Source: Aradus depressus
Lineage: Eukaryota > Arthropoda > Insecta > Hemiptera > Aradidae
Length of the DNA stretch: 64,000 bases
Assembly (NCBI GenBank): GCA_963662175.1
Contig: OY759218.1
Span: forward strand, 53,885,427 to 53,949,426
Reading direction: 5' to 3'
The notes beneath the pieces were generated by a model, which did no database searches, was not told the DNA's origin, and saw only the letters and a program-made list of their open reading frames with translations. Each line of letters begins with the position of its first letter. The stretch's first letter is position 1. Positions 60,559-64,000 of the stretch are shown here, one piece after another. The position numbers were made by a program, and so were the translations under genes.

Positions 60559-63267
60559 CTAGTCCTGGAGCAGGTCCCTCTGCCATATCCGCTTGAGGCG
60601 TCGTGGTGGATTTGTGGGGAGAGTGTTTGTAGATAATTCTTGTATAAGTGGATTGGCGTGATGATGGAGTTTGTCGTGAAAATTTTGATATCGTGTCTTG
60701 ATAACAGAAGGTACAAATGGGATATTGAGGTCATTATGTAATGTGAGGTTGGAAACGTAAAATGGTGCATTGGCAATGTGGCGTAGTATGATGGATTGTA
60801 TTGACTGAAGGCGTTGTATGTTTGATTTTTTGGCTGATCCCCATATCTCGATGCCGTAAGTCCAGATGGGTTTTAGTATAGTGTTGTAAATGTGAAGTTT
60901 GTTTTCAAGCGATAATGTCGATCGTCGTCCGATGATGGATTTCAGTCGTCCAAATCGTCTTTTGAGGTCTGTGCGTTTCAGTCTGATATGAGTTGTCCAA
61001 GTTAAACGTCTGTCGAAATGAAGTCCTAGATATCGTACAGTGTCGGATGCAGGAATGGGCTGGTTGTTAATGTAAACTGGTGGACAAGTGTTGTGTCTGA
61101 GGGTAAATGTGGTTTGCAGAGATTTGTCTCCATTAATTTTTATTCTCCATTTGTTGGCCCAATCTGTTAGCTGGTGTAAATGTTCCTGTAAGTGTGAGCT
61201 TGCTTGTGTTGGGTCTGAGTGTGTTGAGAGAATGGCTGTGTCGTCTGCGTACGTAGCAAGTAGTGTGTTTTCGTGTTGTGGAATGTGTGATGTGTAGAGA
61301 GAGAAGAGTAGGGGACTGAGGGAACTTCCTTGGGGGACTCCAGCTTTGACCTCCAAAAAATGCGATGAAGAAGATCCCTCAGACACCCTAAAGTTTCTGT
61401 TCTCTAAGAATGACTTAAGTATTAAATAATATGTGTGAGGAAGGTGAGTTTTAAGTGTGTATAGCAAGCCTGGGTGCCAGACACGATCAAACGCTTTTTC
61501 AATGTCCAGAAATACGCCTGTGCAAAACTCTTTTCTTTCAAAGCTGGTGGCGATGTAATCGACCAAACGATGGCACTGGTGTATTGTCGAATGTCTTTGT
61601 CGAAAGCCAAATTGATGGTCTGGGAGAAGGTTGTCTTGTGCAGTGATGTAGGTTAGTCTGTCCAGTAGAAGTCTCTCTAGTGGTTTGGATATCACAGGAA
61701 GCAGACTTATAGGACGGTATGACGAGGCCTGGTCTGGGGTTTTCCCTGGTTTGAGAATCATCCTTACTACTGACATCTTCCAGACAAGGGGATAGTAACA
61801 TAGTCGTAGTACTGAGTTGTATAGGTTCGTCAAGTAAATTAGTCCTTTTCTCGGTAGCTGTCTTAGTATCTCAGCGGTTATCAGATCATGACCTGGAGAT
61901 TTGCGTAAAGGGAGTTGTTTGATTGTCAGTTCAACTTCATTGGGATTGAATGCCTTTGGTGGGGGAGTTAGCTGAAGAGGGGTGGTAAGTTGTGTCAGTA
62001 CTCGGTCTGTGTGTTGGTCGTCTCCTATGTCCTCGTGGGGAGTGAATACTTTGGAAAGATAATCAGCGTAGAGGTCTGCCTTCTCCTGGTCTGACCTAGT
62101 CCAAGCCCCGTCATCCTGCCGAAGGGGGTGTGATACCCGAGCATTGCCAAGAAGCCGTTTCGTCGCTGTCCAAAGTGAGTTATCTCGAGCCGCCAGAGTC
62201 GAGATATATGTCTCATGTCTGTACTGTTTTAGTTTGGAAAGTTCTGTAGAGAGGGTTCGCTGGAGTTGATTGTATGTCTGTCTTTCGGAAGGGTACCTCG
62301 ATCTTTGCCATCGAGACCTGGCCGCTCTTTTCTCTCTTATCATCTGCAGGATGTGTGGTGGGAGGGATATGTTGTTGTGTGAGCGTCTTGGTCTGGGTGG
62401 TCGGCAGGATTTTGTCACAGCTTCTTGAATCCAAGTTGTAAATTTACCTGCTGCGTCTTCAAGTTCGTCTCGTGTCCGTATGGTACTGTTTAAGTTTATT
62501 TTGTCCTCCAGTTCTCCTCTGAGACAGTCCCAGTTTATTGGTCCTGTTATTAGTGATGGCCTCTGAGGCCGGGCCAGGGGTTTGGAGCCTAGTTCAAGTA
62601 AAACTGGGGAGTGGTCTGATGATAAGTCGTCTAAGGCAGTCACATAAGTATGAGATGCGTTTATATGGGATGTAATAAAATAGTCGAGTAAGTCAGGGGA
62701 TTTAGTGATGGATGTGGGCCAATACGTTGGTTGTCTTGGGGCTATGATGTCATAACGGGAAGAATTTAGTAGTCCAAGTAGTCTCCGTCCTCTAGTGTTG
62801 GTCGTGCGGCACCCAAAATGCACATGTTTGGCGTTCAGATCGCCACCAGCTATGAATCGTGAACCCAGGCCTTGGAGGAATGTGGTCATGTCGTGTTGTG
62901 TCAGTGCCTTGTTGGGTGGGCTGTAAGCTGAACAGATTGTTAATGGGCTGGAGTTGCAATTAATAGAGACGGTTGTGTATTGAAGTGACATGGTAGGTGT
63001 TTGTGGTATGACGGTGTGCTGGATGCTGTTATGTATGAGGATGAGGCTGCCGCCATGTGCTGTTCCGTCAGGATGGTCTGTTCTGTATGTTACGTAGTCC
63101 ATGATGTGAAAGTATAGTTTGGAAGTCAAATGTGTCTCAGTAATTAGTGCTATATCAATTTTTTTGTCGTTAAGAAGTATTTCCAGTTCATGTTTATGGG
63201 AGATCAGCCCATTGGCATTCCACAGTAGGAGTTTTAGTTTGTTATTTGTGTGTATTGTGTGAATCAT
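60559..63267 (-). CDS. Jockey ORF2: AP-endonuclease / reverse transcriptase, 902 aa, intact
   Basis: Endonuclease, residues 1-about 225: LLLWNANGLISHKHEL, LITETHL, AGGDLNAKH, LSSDHSPVLLEL, covering the Asn, Glu, Asp-Asn and Asp-His active-site motifs. RT, about 450-720: SSYRPISLLPVISKPLERLL, FGFRQRHSTIHQCHRL, FLDIEKAFDRVWHPGLL, AGVPQGSSLSPLLFSLYTSH and the catalytic TYADDTAIL. The C-terminus carries the Jockey-type YGIEIWGSAKKSNIQRLQSI and RRLKRIWQRDLLQD. No stop or shift. Start ATG 63267 overlaps the ORF1 stop as ATGA, which suggests coupled translation. Confidence 0.94.
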   Translation of the reverse strand: MIHTIHTNNKLKLLLWNANGLISHKHELEILLNDKKIDIALITETHLTSKLYFHIMDYVTYRTDHPDGTAHGGSLILIHNSIQHTVIPQTPTMSLQYTTVSINCNSSPLTICSAYSPPNKALTQHDMTTFLQGLGSRFIAGGDLNAKHVHFGCRTTNTRGRRLLGLLNSSRYDIIAPRQPTYWPTSITKSPDLLDYFITSHINASHTYVTALDDLSSDHSPVLLELGSKPLARPQRPSLITGPINWDCLRGELEDKINLNSTIRTRDELEDAAGKFTTWIQEAVTKSCRPPRPRRSHNNISLPPHILQMIREKRAARSRWQRSRYPSERQTYNQLQRTLSTELSKLKQYRHETYISTLAARDNSLWTATKRLLGNARVSHPLRQDDGAWTRSDQEKADLYADYLSKVFTPHEDIGDDQHTDRVLTQLTTPLQLTPPPKAFNPNEVELTIKQLPLRKSPGHDLITAEILRQLPRKGLIYLTNLYNSVLRLCYYPLVWKMSVVRMILKPGKTPDQASSYRPISLLPVISKPLERLLLDRLTYITAQDNLLPDHQFGFRQRHSTIHQCHRLVDYIATSFERKEFCTGVFLDIEKAFDRVWHPGLLYTLKTHLPHTYYLILKSFLENRNFRVSEGSSSSHFLEVKAGVPQGSSLSPLLFSLYTSHIPQHENTLLATYADDTAILSTHSDPTQASSHLQEHLHQLTDWANKWRIKINGDKSLQTTFTLRHNTCPPVYINNQPIPASDTVRYLGLHFDRRLTWTTHIRLKRTDLKRRFGRLKSIIGRRSTLSLENKLHIYNTILKPIWTYGIEIWGSAKKSNIQRLQSIQSIILRHIANAPFYVSNLTLHNDLNIPFVPSVIKTRYQNFHDKLHHHANPLIQELSTNTLPTNPPRRLKRIWQRDLLQD

Positions 63268-63749
63268 TTTGATAGTTTTGGAATGAGCTCTGAAACAAGT
63301 GTTGTGAGGAGGGTGATGAGGGGTGTGATGACAGATTTGAAATCAGCGAGAAATGAGGTGAGCGTGTTGGCGATGTCGATACTACCTGAAGTAGGCATGG
63401 GAGGGGGGACCGTCTCCGAGGCGGCCGCATCTCTGTAGCTCCTCTCCGGCCGGACCCCAGCAGTAGGGGCGGCTGGCATTGCAGCTGGGTAGTCAGTCTG
63501 GCTGAGTGGTGGCGGCCTCCGGGCGGCTTCCTCCTGGCTGGTTCTTCTGTTCTTCAACTGCTGGTAAACCATGCAGCCGCGATAACTGGCAGGGTGCGGG
63601 CCTCCACAGAGAGCGCACGTAGCTGGAGTGTCTCTCATCTTTTGGCAGTCCTTCGTAAAATGGTCCTGGCCACATTTCACGCACTTTGGTGGGTGGTTGC
63701 AGTAACCCCTCGTATGGAGGAGCTCCTGGCAGCGGTGACATTGAGGAAG
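63264..63749 (-). CDS. Jockey ORF1 (gag-like) C-terminus, partial
   Basis: Open from the 5' truncation. Zinc knuckles CHRCQELLHTRGYC, CVKCGQDHFTKDC and CALCGGPHPASYRGC, then a Pro/Ala-rich tail and a hydrophobic helix TPLITLLTTLVSELIPKLSK ending at 63264. The missing N-terminal part means the copy cannot be autonomous unless ORF1p is supplied in trans. Confidence 0.85.
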   Translation of the reverse strand, partial: LPQCHRCQELLHTRGYCNHPPKCVKCGQDHFTKDCQKMRDTPATCALCGGPHPASYRGCMVYQQLKNRRTSQEEAARRPPPLSQTDYPAAMPAAPTAGVRPERSYRDAAASETVPPPMPTSGSIDIANTLTSFLADFKSVITPLITLLTTLVSELIPKLSK

Positions 63750-63750
63750 T

Positions 63751-63759
63751 TTACATTAC
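63751..63759 (+). repeat. Target-site duplication, right copy (Jockey)
   Basis: TTACATTAC, after which the foldback loop sequence continues. Confidence 0.75.
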
Positions 63760-63777
63760 TAAACATAAACATTAATT

Positions 63778-64000
63778 TAGTAATGTAATCATATTCAATT
63801 TTAATGTTTAGTAATTATTCATAGTAAGTCAGTTTCAATTTTTAACTTATTATAGTGTATTTTTAACGTTCAGTAATGTATCAACAAAAAAATTTTTTTT
63901 TTTGTTTATTTTTGATTCTAATCTTGATTCCCCCCCCCCCCCCCCCCCCCCCCCCCATGTTTGTAGACCCTGATGATGATATAAAATATATCGAAACGTT
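63778..64000. repeat. Right arm of the same foldback, truncated by the window end
   Basis: Mirror copy of 60231-60425. It differs mainly by a much longer C run (27 versus 7) and T run. It contains CTGATGA at 63970-63976, stem GATATA/TATATC and GAAACGTT. Confidence 0.82.
63930..63956 (+). repeat. Poly(C) tract of 27
   Basis: Homopolymer in the right foldback arm. The matching position in the left arm has 7 G. Confidence 0.92.

Larger units (their letters stand above)
60426..63750 (-). mobile_element. Jockey-type LINE with intact ORF2, 5'-truncated in ORF1
   Basis: Minus strand: 3' poly(T) at 60426-60440, 3' UTR to 60558, ORF2, then the ORF1 C-terminus up to 63750. Flanked by TTACATTAC at 60417-60425 and 63751-63759. 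It sits between the arms of an inverted repeat. ORF2 has no stop or frameshift. Confidence 0.88.

Noticed and set aside
61088..61297. Plus-strand frames within 60559-63267
   Set aside because: Antisense shadows of the intact Jockey ORF2.
58763..64000. CHD1 SNF2 helicase exons
   Set aside because: I looked for ATPase motifs downstream of exon 9 and found only transposons, so the gene must continue past the window.

Overview
This is a eukaryotic window, almost certainly an insect nuclear genome: AT-rich, intron-containing host genes, and a mix of I-, R1-, Jockey- and CR1/L2-type LINEs, a copia element and several TIR transposons. I cannot fix the insect order. No bacterial operon, rRNA, CRISPR or functional tRNA gene was seen.

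Two host genes can be rebuilt exon by exon and diverge from a transposon-filled spacer of about 16 kb. On the minus strand, 23055 down to 4147, six phase-compatible exons encode a complete HERPUD-type protein (N-terminal ubiquitin-like domain, C-terminal membrane hairpin, ER-associated degradation). No single open frame shows it. On the plus strand, 39369 to beyond the window end, nine exons encode the N-terminus of chromatin remodeller CHD1 (acidic/serine tail, tandem chromodomains). Its SNF2 helicase lies outside the window.

Most of the rest is nested transposons. HERPUD intron 2 holds a full-length I-clade LINE (11757-22102), itself split by a CR1/L2-like LINE (12341-17477). HERPUD intron 4 holds an R1-clade LINE end (5875-9430) split by a second R1-clade LINE (6216-9275). 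The spacer holds a Jockey 3' fragment, a CR1/L2 3' fragment and a three-layer R1-clade nest: a mosaic plus-strand host copy (about 26901-37802), interrupted by a 5'-truncated minus copy (28396-30838) and a full-length minus copy (31667-36825). Each interrupting element has perfect target-site duplications.

CHD1 introns carry a gypsy gag relic, a 168-bp satellite with a tRNA-like insertion, a foldback with a pogo-like MITE at its dyad, a TIR element with a Tc1 relic, an intact young copia element with identical LTRs (52434-56811), a small MITE, a HARBI1-derived Harbinger element with TTA duplications, and an inverted-repeat (foldback) unit with hammerhead-like motifs into which a Jockey element with an intact ORF2 has inserted (60426-63750).
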